Of a DNA stretch of 10,833 bases, positions 1 through 7,852 are shown piece by piece; positions within the stretch are counted from its first letter, which is position 1; each line of letters starts with the position of its first letter. Where the stretch lies: NCBI GenBank assembly GCA_015494725.1, contig WGAR01000114.1:1-10833 (forward strand), read 5' to 3'. This DNA comes from Thermodesulfobacteriaceae bacterium. Lineage in GTDB: Bacteria > Desulfobacterota > Thermodesulfobacteria > Thermodesulfobacteriales > Thermodesulfobacteriaceae. The position numbers and the translations under genes are program-made. Below the pieces are notes generated by a model that was not told the DNA's origin, searched no databases, and saw nothing but the letters and a program-made list of their open reading frames with translations.

Positions 1-890
1 TGCTTCTGGCCCGGGAGCGGGTGCAGGTCATGGAGGAGGCGGTACGTACGGCCGAGGAGAATCTGCGGGTGGTGAGGAGCCGGTTTCAGGCCGGGCGGGC
101 CCTGAAATCGGATCTTCTGGAGGCCCAGGTCTTTCTTTCCCGGCAGAAGAAAGACCTGGCCGCGGCCCGACACCAGGCCCGGGTGGCCGAGACCAGGCTG
201 GACCTGGTTCTGGGGGTGCCCCTCACCACCCACTGGAAGCTGGCCCCGGTCTCCGGTCTGCCCAGGGTTCGGGAGGGGCTGGCCCTCTGGCGCTGCGCGG
301 CCCTGGCCCGTCGGCCGGATCTCAAGGTGGAGGAACACCGGGTGAAGCTTGCGGCCCTGCGGGTAAAGGAGGCCCGCTGGCGCTTCCTCCCCTCGCTCAA
401 CCTCCGGGGGATCTATGAGAAGAACGCCGAGGATCCCCTCTCCGGAGGTGCCGATGGCGACGCCTATACCATCATGGCCCAGCTGGATTTCAATATCTTC
501 AAGGGTTTCCGGGACAAGGCCCGTCTTTCCCGGGCCCGGGCCGAGTATCTCTCCGCCCGGGAACGCTACCGTCAGTACCGGCGGGAGGTGGAACAGCAGG
601 TGGAGGAGGCTTATAGCCGGTACCTTACGGCACAGAAGGAATACGAGGTTACGGAACGGGCTGTAGCCCAGGCCGAGGAGGGGTTGCGCATTATCCGTCA
701 GCGATATGAGGCCGGGCTGGCCCTCCTGGTGGAACTCCAGGATGCGGAAACCGCCCTGAAGAGGGCCCGCCTGATGCGGCTGGAGGCGCTTTACGGATGG
801 CGCCTGGCGGAAAGCGGTCTGCGGTTCGCGGCCGGTATCATGGGCAGAGAAAGGATTTCCCCGGCGGAGGCCTGCCATGAAAAACCCTAG
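1..890 (+). CDS. TolC-family outer-membrane efflux protein, C-terminal part (5' end outside window)
   Basis: This is the outer-membrane channel of a tripartite efflux system, expected to dock on the adaptor encoded next. The reading frame is open from base 3 (Leu-Leu-Ala-Arg-Glu-Arg) and continues into the left edge, so about 296 residues are visible of a family that usually has 400-480. Two TolC/OEP repeats can be recognised. One near the left end has long Ala/Arg/Glu-rich helices and the turn RSRFQAGRALKSDLLEAQ. The second, near the C-terminus, has the equivalent RQRYEAGLALLVELQDAE. Between them, FLPSLNLRGIYEKN and AQLDFNIFKGFRDKARL are typical strand and helix starts. The TAG stop lies 14 nt inside the adaptor gene, implying one mRNA and translational coupling. 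The signal peptide and any lipid-anchor Cys lie outside the window. The family is clear, the substrate is not. Confidence 0.93.
   Translation, partial: LLARERVQVMEEAVRTAEENLRVVRSRFQAGRALKSDLLEAQVFLSRQKKDLAAARHQARVAETRLDLVLGVPLTTHWKLAPVSGLPRVREGLALWRCAALARRPDLKVEEHRVKLAALRVKEARWRFLPSLNLRGIYEKNAEDPLSGGADGDAYTIMAQLDFNIFKGFRDKARLSRARAEYLSARERYRQYRREVEQQVEEAYSRYLTAQKEYEVTERAVAQAEEGLRIIRQRYEAGLALLVELQDAETALKRARLMRLEALYGWRLAESGLRFAAGIMGRERISPAEACHEKP
866..870 (+). promoter_or_regulatory. Ribosome binding site of the adaptor gene
   Basis: GGAGG lies 6 nt before the ATG at 877, inside the end of the TolC-family gene. It supports the 877 start, which also yields a complete lipoprotein signal peptide. 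Confidence 0.8.
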
Positions 891-2037
891 GTGGCTCTTC
901 CTTCTGGCGTGTGTTCTTTTGATTCTTCCCGCCTGCAAGGGGGGAGAGGAACATCCGAAATCCTCCTCCGCGGGAAGGGTGGTCAGGACCCGTCTCTATG
1001 TGGCCTCTCCGGTAGAGGTTCTTCTCTTTCGGGAACTTCCGGCCACGGTGGAGGCTCGCCAGCGGGCGGTGCTTTCCTCCAAGGTCTCCGGTTTCGTTAC
1101 CGAGGTTCGGGTGAAGGAGGGCGATCGTATCCGTGCCGGGGAGGTTCTCTTACGCGTTGATGATCGGGATCTCCGGGCCCGGATCCGGGCCCTTTCCTCG
1201 GCGGTGCAGGCCCTGCGCCGGGAGCTTGTGGCCATCTCGGCCCGGGAGGCCTACGCCCGGGCCGAATTTCAGCGTTTCCGCAAACTCTTCGCCGCCCAGG
1301 CGGCCACCGCGGAGGAGTACGAGGCCCGCAAGTCCGAGTACCAGGCCCTGGCGGCCCAGCGGGAAGCCCTTGAGGCCCGGATAAGGGAAACCCAGGCCCG
1401 TCTGTCCGAAGTCCGTACCCTTCTGCGTTATACCGTTCTGCGGGCTCCCTTTTCCGGGGATGTGGTGCGTAAGTACGTGGATCCAGGCACCTTTGTGGGG
1501 CCGGGGCAGCCGCTCCTGGAGGTGGAAAACCAGGAGGCCGGATATCGACTGGTCTGTCATCCCGGGGAAGCCCTTTTCGGTCGGATCCACCCCGGGATGA
1601 AGGCCTGGGTATTCATCCCCGGTCGCGACCTTCGTCTTACCCTCCGGGTCTCCCAGGTCGTTCGGGATGTGGATCCCCAGACCCGTACCTTTACGGTCAA
1701 GTTCGATCTTCCGAAGGATGTACGTCTGGCTTCGGGCACCTACGGCCGGGTCTTTCTGCCCGTGGGGCGGGAGAAGACCCTCCTGGTGCCGCGGGAGGCC
1801 TTGGTGGACCGCGGAGGCTTCAAGGCCCTCTTCGTGGTGAATCCGCAGGGGCTGGTCTATCTCCGGGTGGTGCGAATCGGCAAGACCTACTGGCGTCTGG
1901 GGAAGCAGTGGGTCCCGGTGTGTGAGGGGCCCAAGTGCCGGGGCTATGTGGAGGTCCTTTCCGGACTCGAGCCCGGGGAGCGCGTGGTGGCGCACCCGCC
2001 GCTGGGGCTTAAAGAGGGAGACCGGGTAGAGGAATAG
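877..2037 (+). CDS. RND efflux periplasmic adaptor (membrane fusion protein), lipoprotein
   Basis: This 386-residue adaptor should bridge the RND permease and the TolC-family channel in the periplasm. The N-terminus has a basic start, a hydrophobic stretch and the lipobox LPAC with Cys20. The residue after Cys is Lys rather than Asp, so the lipid anchor is not obviously held in the inner membrane by the Asp+2 rule. The first lipoyl half is near residues 62-90 (SGFVTEVRVKEGDRI). A long Arg/Glu/Ala-rich coiled-coil hairpin follows at about 95-185. The second lipoyl half starts near 188 (LRAPFSGDVVRKYVDPGTFV). A beta-barrel with DPQTRTFTVKFDLP lies near 265-285, and the membrane-proximal domain ends in LSGLEPGERVVAHPPLGLKEGDRV. 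An unusual Cys349-x4-Cys354 pair sits in that last domain. The gene starts inside the TolC-family gene and ends 3 nt before the permease. It is an AcrA/MexA-type protein with unknown substrate. Confidence 0.95.
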   Translation: MKNPRWLFLLACVLLILPACKGGEEHPKSSSAGRVVRTRLYVASPVEVLLFRELPATVEARQRAVLSSKVSGFVTEVRVKEGDRIRAGEVLLRVDDRDLRARIRALSSAVQALRRELVAISAREAYARAEFQRFRKLFAAQAATAEEYEARKSEYQALAAQREALEARIRETQARLSEVRTLLRYTVLRAPFSGDVVRKYVDPGTFVGPGQPLLEVENQEAGYRLVCHPGEALFGRIHPGMKAWVFIPGRDLRLTLRVSQVVRDVDPQTRTFTVKFDLPKDVRLASGTYGRVFLPVGREKTLLVPREALVDRGGFKALFVVNPQGLVYLRVVRIGKTYWRLGKQWVPVCEGPKCRGYVEVLSGLEPGERVVAHPPLGLKEGDRVEE

Positions 2038-2040
2038 CCC

Positions 2041-5000
2041 ATGCGCGAGCTCGTCTTCCGGATAGTGAACTATTTCGTGGACTCCAAGCTGGTCCCCCTC
2101 CTTATCATGGCCACCATTGCCATGGGGCTCTTTGCGGTCATCAACACCCCCAGCGAGGAGGAACCCCAGATCGTGGTCCCCATGATCGATGTCTTCGTGG
2201 AGATGCCCGGGGCCACCTCCAAGGAGATAGAGGAACGGGTGATCTATCCCATGGAGAAACTCCTGTGGGAGATCCCGGGGGTAAAGTTCGTCTATTCCAC
2301 CGCCTATAACGGCCGGGCCCTCACCATAGTGCGTTTCCGGGTGGGGCAGGATCCGGAAAAGAGCCTGGTCAAGACCTATGACAAACTCTATGCCCATCTG
2401 GACTGGATCCCTCCGGGGTGTTCCCGTCCCATTCTGAAACCCCACGACATAAACGACGTGCCTATCGTGACCCTGACCTTCTGGGGGAAGGGTTACGATG
2501 CCTACCGTTTGCGCCAGATCGTGGCCCGGGTGGACGACGAGATCCGGAACATTCCCGGTATCGCGGAGACCTTCATCAAAGGTGGTCTTCGTCGGGAGGT
2601 CCGGATCGATCTCCTCCCGGATCGGGTCTATGCCCTGGGGCTGGACCCGGTGGACGTGGCCCGGATCATTCAGGCCCAGAACCAGGCCCGGATGGTGGGG
2701 CAGTACCGGCGGAAGGATTATTCCTTTGTGGTGCGGCTGGGGAACTTCTATCACAGTATTCGGGACCTGGAGAACACCGTAATCAAGACCGTGGCCGGGC
2801 GCCCGGTCTTCCTCAAGGATATAGCCCGCATCGTGGACGGCCCCGAGGAGCCCAAGGCCTATGTGTTCATGGTTCCGGGGCCGGCGGCCAGCCACCGGGG
2901 CATCCAGGGAAAGCCGGGGGAGCTTTATCCGGCGGTGACCCTGGCCATTGCCAAACGCAAGGGCTGGAACGCCACCAAACTGGCCAACAAGATCCTGGCC
3001 AAGGTCGAACTGCTCAAAGGGGACCTTATCCCCGACGATGTGCACGTTACCGTAACCCGTAATTACGGACAGACCGCCAAGGACAAGACCGACACCCTGC
3101 TGGAACACCTTCTCATTGCCACGGTCTCGGTGGCCATTCTCATCGGCATCTTTCTGGGGGCCCGGGCCAGTCTGGTGGTGCTGGTCTCCATCCCGGTGAC
3201 CCTGGCGGTAACCCTGATGATTTATTACCTCTACGGTTACACCCTGAACCGGGTTACCCTCTTTGCCCTCATCTTCTGCATCACCATTCTGGTGGACGAC
3301 CCCATCGTGGATGTGGAGAATATCGTCCGGCACCTGCATCTGCCGGAGAACCGGGGTAAATCCTTCCGGGACATCATCGTGGGGGCGGTGGTGGAGGTGC
3401 AGGCCCCGCTCATCCTGGCCACCCTTACGGTAATTGCGGCCATCGCTCCCATGGGCTTTGTGCGGGGGCTTATGGGCCCCTACATGCGGCCCATGCCCGT
3501 GGGGGCCTCGGTGGCCATGCTCCTTTCCATGGCGGTAGCCTTTGTCATCACCCCCTGGGTGGCCTATCACTTCCTGCCCAGGCACGCCCGCGAGGAGGAA
3601 AAGGAGACCCTGATTACCCGAATTTATCGCTGGATTATGGGGCATTACATCCGGAGTGCGGCCTGGCGCTGGGCCTTTCTCTTTACCGTGGGGGTGCTCT
3701 TTCTCCTGTCCTGTTCCCTCATCTATTTCAAGAAGGTCTATGTGAAGATGCTACCCTTTGACAACAAGAACGAGTTTCAGATCATTCTGAACATGCCCGA
3801 GGGGAGTTCGCTGGAGAAGACCGCCCGGGTGACGGAGGAGATAGCCCGGGCCCTGATGAAGGAACCTCTGATCACGGATATGGAGCTTTATATCGGGACC
3901 GCGGCTCCCTTCAACTTCAATGGTCTGGTGCGGCACTATTATCTACGCCAGGGCGATCACGTGGCCGACATTCAGGTCAATCTGGTGGACAAACACCACC
4001 GGAAACTCCAGAGCCACGATATTGCCAAGCGGGTGCGGCCTCTGGTGACCGCGGTGGCCCGGAAATACGGGGCCCGGGTGACCGTGGCAGAGGTCCCGCC
4101 CGGGCCTCCGGTGCTTCAGTCGCTGGTGGCGGAGGTATATGGCCCGAATTACGAGCAACAGATCGAGCTGGCCCGCAAGATCAAGGAGATCTTCGCCCGG
4201 ACCCCGGGGGTGGTGGATGTGGACTGGTACATGACCGAGCCTCAGGTGGAGTGGCGCCTGCGGGTGGATCGGACCAAGGCCATGCTGTCCGGGGTGCTTC
4301 CTCAGCGGGTACTGGAGGTCTTAGAGACCGCACTGCCCGGAAAGATTCTGGGGCTCTTCCACGATCCCTCGGCCAAGGAAGACGTTTATATCCAGCTGCG
4401 TTTTCCGGTGGCCGAGCGTTCCTCGCTTCCGGATCTTTCTCAGCTCAAGGTGCGGAGTCTTTCCGGGCGGCTGGTGCCCCTTTCCGAGATCGCTCACTGG
4501 GAAAAGAGGGTGGTGCCGCACCCCATCTACCACAAGAACCTTCATCCGGTGGTCTATGTGGTGGGGGACATGGCCGGTCGGGAGGAGGCCCCCATTTACG
4601 GGATTCTCAAGATCAACAAGGCCCTTCATCAGTTACGGGCCCCGGACGGCAGCCCTATTCACATCTATTATCGGCATCAACCCTTTTCCGCCCGGCAGTG
4701 GGCGGTGAAGTGGGACGGGGAATGGCGTATCACCTACGAGGTCTTCCGGGATCTGGGTCTGGCCTTTGCCGCCTGTCTGATCCTGATCTATTTCCTGGTG
4801 GTGGCCTGGTTTAAGTCCTATACCGTGCCTCTGGTCATCCTGGCCCCGATTCCCCTTTCGCTCATCGGGATACTTCCGGCCCATGCCCTGATGGGGGCCT
4901 TTTTCACCGCCACCTCCATGATCGGTTTCATCGCCGGGGCCGGGATTGTGGTGCGGAACTCCATCATTCTGGCGGACTTTATCGAACTGCGGCTGGCCCA

Positions 5001-5241
5001 GGGGTATTCCCTGGAGGATGCGGTGATCGACGCCGGGGCGGTTCGTTTCCGTCCCATGCTCCTTACGGCCTCGGCGGTGGTGGTGGGGGTGTTTGTGATC
5101 CTGTTTGATCCCATCTTCAAGGGGATGGCCCTTTCTCTGATGTCCGGGGAAATGGCCTCCACCCTCTTTTCCCGCATGGTGGTCCCCATCCTCTATTATC
5201 TGGATCACCGGATCAAGAAGGAGCGTCGTCTGGTGCTTTAA
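2041..5241 (+). CDS. RND-family efflux permease (HAE-like, proton-driven)
   Basis: This inner-membrane pump of 1066 residues matches the usual 1000-1070 length of AcrB-type RND transporters. It shows the duplicated layout: TM1 near residues 17-35 followed by TPSEEEPQI, a large porter loop, TM2-6 near 340-510, TM7 near 540-560, a second porter loop, and TM8-12 near 905-1055. The proton-relay pair is Asp419-Asp420 in TM4 (motif ILVDDPIVDVEN). The DD pair argues for the hydrophobic/amphiphilic-drug type (HAE), because metal pumps of the CusA/CzcA type usually have DG there. In TM10 the place of the AcrB Lys940 is taken by Arg972 (GIVVRNSIILADF). A GAGG Shine-Dalgarno-like stretch ends 8 nt upstream of the ATG. 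It is the third gene of the efflux operon. No linked regulator is visible and the substrate cannot be named. Confidence 0.96.
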   Translation: MRELVFRIVNYFVDSKLVPLLIMATIAMGLFAVINTPSEEEPQIVVPMIDVFVEMPGATSKEIEERVIYPMEKLLWEIPGVKFVYSTAYNGRALTIVRFRVGQDPEKSLVKTYDKLYAHLDWIPPGCSRPILKPHDINDVPIVTLTFWGKGYDAYRLRQIVARVDDEIRNIPGIAETFIKGGLRREVRIDLLPDRVYALGLDPVDVARIIQAQNQARMVGQYRRKDYSFVVRLGNFYHSIRDLENTVIKTVAGRPVFLKDIARIVDGPEEPKAYVFMVPGPAASHRGIQGKPGELYPAVTLAIAKRKGWNATKLANKILAKVELLKGDLIPDDVHVTVTRNYGQTAKDKTDTLLEHLLIATVSVAILIGIFLGARASLVVLVSIPVTLAVTLMIYYLYGYTLNRVTLFALIFCITILVDDPIVDVENIVRHLHLPENRGKSFRDIIVGAVVEVQAPLILATLTVIAAIAPMGFVRGLMGPYMRPMPVGASVAMLLSMAVAFVITPWVAYHFLPRHAREEEKETLITRIYRWIMGHYIRSAAWRWAFLFTVGVLFLLSCSLIYFKKVYVKMLPFDNKNEFQIILNMPEGSSLEKTARVTEEIARALMKEPLITDMELYIGTAAPFNFNGLVRHYYLRQGDHVADIQVNLVDKHHRKLQSHDIAKRVRPLVTAVARKYGARVTVAEVPPGPPVLQSLVAEVYGPNYEQQIELARKIKEIFARTPGVVDVDWYMTEPQVEWRLRVDRTKAMLSGVLPQRVLEVLETALPGKILGLFHDPSAKEDVYIQLRFPVAERSSLPDLSQLKVRSLSGRLVPLSEIAHWEKRVVPHPIYHKNLHPVVYVVGDMAGREEAPIYGILKINKALHQLRAPDGSPIHIYYRHQPFSARQWAVKWDGEWRITYEVFRDLGLAFAACLILIYFLVVAWFKSYTVPLVILAPIPLSLIGILPAHALMGAFFTATSMIGFIAGAGIVVRNSIILADFIELRLAQGYSLEDAVIDAGAVRFRPMLLTASAVVVGVFVILFDPIFKGMALSLMSGEMASTLFSRMVVPILYYLDHRIKKERRLVL

Positions 5242-5281
5242 AGCTTGAATTTCCCGGGCCCAAAGGCTAACCTAAGATCCG

Positions 5282-6112
5282 ATGCCGGAGATTTTTTTTC
5301 TTAAACTGGCCCTGATCCTCTACGGAATTGCTACGGTAGGTTTTTTTATCTTTTTTTACACCTTAAAACCCGAGGCCCTGCGGGGGGCCCGGTGGGTATT
5401 TCTGGCCGGGTTCGGGCTTCATACTTTGAGTCTGGCCCTGCGGGCCCTGGCCCTGAAGGCCCCACCGGTGATTTCCTTTCACGGAGCCACCTCCTTTCTG
5501 GCCTGGGCGGTGGCGGGGGTCTATTTTTTCTTTACCCTTAAGGGGCCCAAGGTCTATACCCTGGGGACCTTTCTGGCTCCGGTGGTGTTGCTCCTGGTGG
5601 CGGTGGCTCTCCTTTCCCCCTATGCTCCCGCTCCTCTGCCGCCGGCCCTGCGCAGTATATGGTTGCCCTTCCATGCCACCATCTCTCTGCTTTCCTATGC
5701 CTTTTTCCTGGTGGCGGCGGTGGCCGGTTTCATGTATCTCCTCCAGGAAAGACAGGTCAAACGCAAGATGCTGGGGGGGATCTTTCGACGTCTTCCGCCG
5801 CTGGAGTCCCTGGACCGTTTAAACGAGATGAGCCTCAAATACGGGTTCCCCCTCCTCACCGTGGGGATCATTACCGGGGCCCTGTGGGCGGAAAAGGCCT
5901 GGGGAAGTTACTGGAGCTGGGACCCCAAGGAAACCTGGTCCCTTATCCTGTGGTTTATTTATGCGGCCCTTTTGCATGAAAGGCTCATCGTGGGCTGGAG
6001 GGGAAGAAGGGCAGCGATCATGGCCCTGCTGGGGTTTGTGGTCTGGATAATCAGTTTTTTCGTGGTAAATCTTCTACTCCCGGGGTTACACAACTATGGA
6101 AGGTGGACTTAG
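5282..6112 (+). CDS. CcsA/HemX-like haem-handling membrane protein (cytochrome c assembly family)
   Basis: This is a polytopic inner-membrane protein of 276 residues, with about eight hydrophobic segments. It carries the haem-binding WWD-type motif of the cytochrome c assembly family at residues 207-217 (WGSYWSWDPKE), followed by TWSLILWFIYAALLHERL. Candidate haem-ligand histidines are His131 (FHATISLLSYAFF), His270 (VNLLLPGLHNYG, as in CcsA GLHSYG) and His67 (SFHGATSFLAW). In System II, CcsA/ResC works with CcsB/ResB to deliver haem to apocytochromes c. A related protein, HemX, is encoded beside hemA in Bacillus and lowers HemA levels. The 17-nt overlap with hemA makes both roles possible, and no ResB partner is in the window. 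The ATG has no good Shine-Dalgarno sequence, and three poly-T runs fall within its first 25 codons. The family is certain, the exact role is not. Confidence 0.92.
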   Translation: MPEIFFLKLALILYGIATVGFFIFFYTLKPEALRGARWVFLAGFGLHTLSLALRALALKAPPVISFHGATSFLAWAVAGVYFFFTLKGPKVYTLGTFLAPVVLLLVAVALLSPYAPAPLPPALRSIWLPFHATISLLSYAFFLVAAVAGFMYLLQERQVKRKMLGGIFRRLPPLESLDRLNEMSLKYGFPLLTVGIITGALWAEKAWGSYWSWDPKETWSLILWFIYAALLHERLIVGWRGRRAAIMALLGFVVWIISFFVVNLLLPGLHNYGRWT

Positions 6113-7439
6113 GGAACGACTCCTTCTGGTGGGTCTCAATCACCGGACCGCGCCGGTAGAGGTGCGGGAGAGGTTCGCCCTGGAGAAGAAGGGGACCCAT
6201 CCCCTGGATATCCTGCGCCAGGAACTTCCGCAGGCAAGCGAGGCCTATTTTCTCTCCACCTGTAATCGGGTGGAGTTCCTTCTGGTGACCGAGGAGGTGG
6301 AGGAGACCCTCGCCGGGCTCAAGGACCTTCTGGCGCGGGAGACCGGGCTCCCTAGATCGCGGTTCGAACCTCATCTTTACGTCCTGCGCGATAGGGAGGC
6401 GGTGCGGCATCTCTTTCGGGTGGCGGCGGGGCTGGATTCCATGGTCCTGGGGGAACCCCAGATCCTGGGGCAGGTCAAGGAAGCCTATCGGGAGGCGGCC
6501 CGACGCCGGACCACCGGTCCGATCCTCAACCGTCTGCTGCACCGTACCTTTTCCGTGGCCAAGCGGGTGCGCACCGAGACCGGGATCGGCTCGTATGCGG
6601 TTTCGGTGAGTTACGCCGCGGTGGAGCTGGCCAAGAAGATCTTCGGTTCGCTGCGGGGCAAAAAGGCCCTCCTGGTGGGAGCCGGAGAGATGGCCGAACT
6701 GGCGGCCCAGCATCTTCTTTCCGCCGGGGTGGAGAAGATGCTGGTGGCGAACCGAACCTTCTCCCGGGCCGTGGAACTGGCGGAACGGTTCCGGGGCGAG
6801 GCCTACAGCCTGGAGGAACTCCCCGAATGTCTGCTGGAGGCCGATATCGTGATCTCCTCCACCGGAGCCCCGGGTTATGTGATCACCCGCGAAACGGTAA
6901 AACCCCTCCTGCGAAAAAGGCGCCTGAGGCCCCTCTTTTTTATCGATATCGCCGTTCCCCGGGACATAGAACCGGCGGTAAACGAACTCGAAAACGTCTA
7001 TGTCTTTGACATAGACGACCTCAAACAGGTGGTGGAAGAGAACCTGGGCCGCCGGCGCAAGGAGGCCCGCCGGGCCGATCGGATCATCGAGGAGGAGGTC
7101 CTCAAGTTCGAGCGCTGGCTGCGGGAGCTTGAGGTCTATCCCACCATCAAGGCCCTGAGGGAAAAGGCCGAGGAAATAAGACGGAGGGAACTGGCCCGCA
7201 CCCTTCCCCGGTTGCGCAACCTTTCCCCGGAGGATAAGGAAGCCCTGGAGGTGATGACCGAGGCCATCGTGAACAAGATCCTCCACGCTCCGATCCTTTA
7301 CCTGAAGATGGGGTATCACCGCATGGGGCGGGAGGCCATCACCACGGTAAGAAGGGTCTTCGATCTGGATGGCGATCTGGAGAACCTCTCCCCGGAGTGG
7401 AGGGAGATCCTTTCTGCCGGGGTTCCGGAGAAGGATTAG
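6096..7439 (+). CDS. hemA: Glutamyl-tRNA reductase
   Basis: HemA reduces the glutamyl group of Glu-tRNA(Glu) with NADPH to glutamate-1-semialdehyde, the first committed step of C5 tetrapyrrole synthesis. The 447 residues suit the family (about 400-460). The N-terminal catalytic domain has VGLNHRTAPVEVRERF and the nucleophile Cys56 in FLSTCNRVEF. LGEPQILGQVKEAYREA follows, then a Rossmann NADPH domain with GAGEMAELAAQHL at 195-207 and ANRTFSRAVELAERF. The C-terminus is the dimerisation helix region (KALREKAEEIRRRELAR, then VNKILHAPILYLK). The ATG at 6096 adds about eight residues before the usual LLVGLNH start. It lacks a strong Shine-Dalgarno sequence, so coupling to the upstream ccsA-like gene is likely. 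The ATG lies 14 nt before that gene's stop. The TAG stop overlaps the ssb stop on the other strand. Confidence 0.98.
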   Translation: MEGGLRERLLLVGLNHRTAPVEVRERFALEKKGTHPLDILRQELPQASEAYFLSTCNRVEFLLVTEEVEETLAGLKDLLARETGLPRSRFEPHLYVLRDREAVRHLFRVAAGLDSMVLGEPQILGQVKEAYREAARRRTTGPILNRLLHRTFSVAKRVRTETGIGSYAVSVSYAAVELAKKIFGSLRGKKALLVGAGEMAELAAQHLLSAGVEKMLVANRTFSRAVELAERFRGEAYSLEELPECLLEADIVISSTGAPGYVITRETVKPLLRKRRLRPLFFIDIAVPRDIEPAVNELENVYVFDIDDLKQVVEENLGRRRKEARRADRIIEEEVLKFERWLRELEVYPTIKALREKAEEIRRRELARTLPRLRNLSPEDKEALEVMTEAIVNKILHAPILYLKMGYHRMGREAITTVRRVFDLDGDLENLSPEWREILSAGVPEKD

Positions 7440-7849
7440 AAGGGGAGATCCTCGTCAGGGGGAGGCTCCGGGAGAGTATCTTCCCCCCGGCTTGGTCCGG
7501 GTTCGGAGACCGGGCCCTCCTCGCGACGGCTTCCCAGCATGCGCATATCGCTGGCCACGATCTCGGTGACCCAGCGTTTCTGCCCCTCCCGATCCTCGAA
7601 GGAGCGGGTCCGCAGGCGTCCCTCAATATAGACCTGGCGTCCCTTGGTAAGGTATTCGCCGCAGATCTCGGCCAGGCGTCCGAAGGCCACGATGCGATGC
7701 CATTCGGTGTGTTCCTGCCTTTCCCCGTTTTTGACCCGGATTTCATTGGTGGCGATGCGGAAGGTGGCCACAGGCTGTCCGTCGGCGGTGTAACGGATCT
7801 CCGGGTCCGCCCCCAGTCTGCCGATAAGGATGACCTTGTTCACACTCAT
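7436..7849 (-). CDS. ssb: Single-stranded DNA-binding protein
   Basis: SSB coats single-stranded DNA in replication, recombination and repair, and recruits partner proteins through its acidic tail. The protein has 137 residues. An OB fold spans about 1-105 (MSVNKVILIGRLGADPEIRY, TNEIRVKNGERQEHTEWHRI, GRLAEICGEYLTKGRQVYIE). Trp50 and Phe56 fall where E. coli has its DNA-stacking aromatics, and Trp93 lies further on. A short Pro/Glu-rich linker of about 25 residues leads to the classic tip DEDLPF, exactly at the end. GGAGGG lies 7 nt upstream of the ATG, within the end of yjbQ. Only 3 nt separate it from the yjbQ stop, so the two are probably co-transcribed. Its usual neighbour rpsF/rpsR is absent here. 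Confidence 0.98.
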   Translation of the reverse strand: MSVNKVILIGRLGADPEIRYTADGQPVATFRIATNEIRVKNGERQEHTEWHRIVAFGRLAEICGEYLTKGRQVYIEGRLRTRSFEDREGQKRWVTEIVASDMRMLGSRREEGPVSEPGPSRGEDTLPEPPPDEDLPF

Positions 7850-7852
7850 GCT

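Noticed and set aside
1150..3645. Long minus-strand open frame of 831 codons opposite the adaptor and permease genes
   Set aside because: It is codon-aligned antisense to two clear genes and stays open because they avoid TTA, CTA and TCA codons. Its translation is rich in His, Gly and Gln with no domain, and it crosses the junction between two genes.
5252..5262. Overlapping CCCGGG/GGGCCC palindromes after the permease stop, considered as a terminator
   Set aside because: The palindromes have no loop and no T-run follows directly, so they do not form a usable intrinsic terminator.
5242..5281. Possible promoter for the ccsA-like gene (TTGAAT at 5245 and TAAGAT at 5273)
   Set aside because: Matches are only 4 of 6 and the spacing is 22 nt. 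The implied start would fall past the ATG. Read-through from the efflux operon or a promoter inside the permease gene is more likely.
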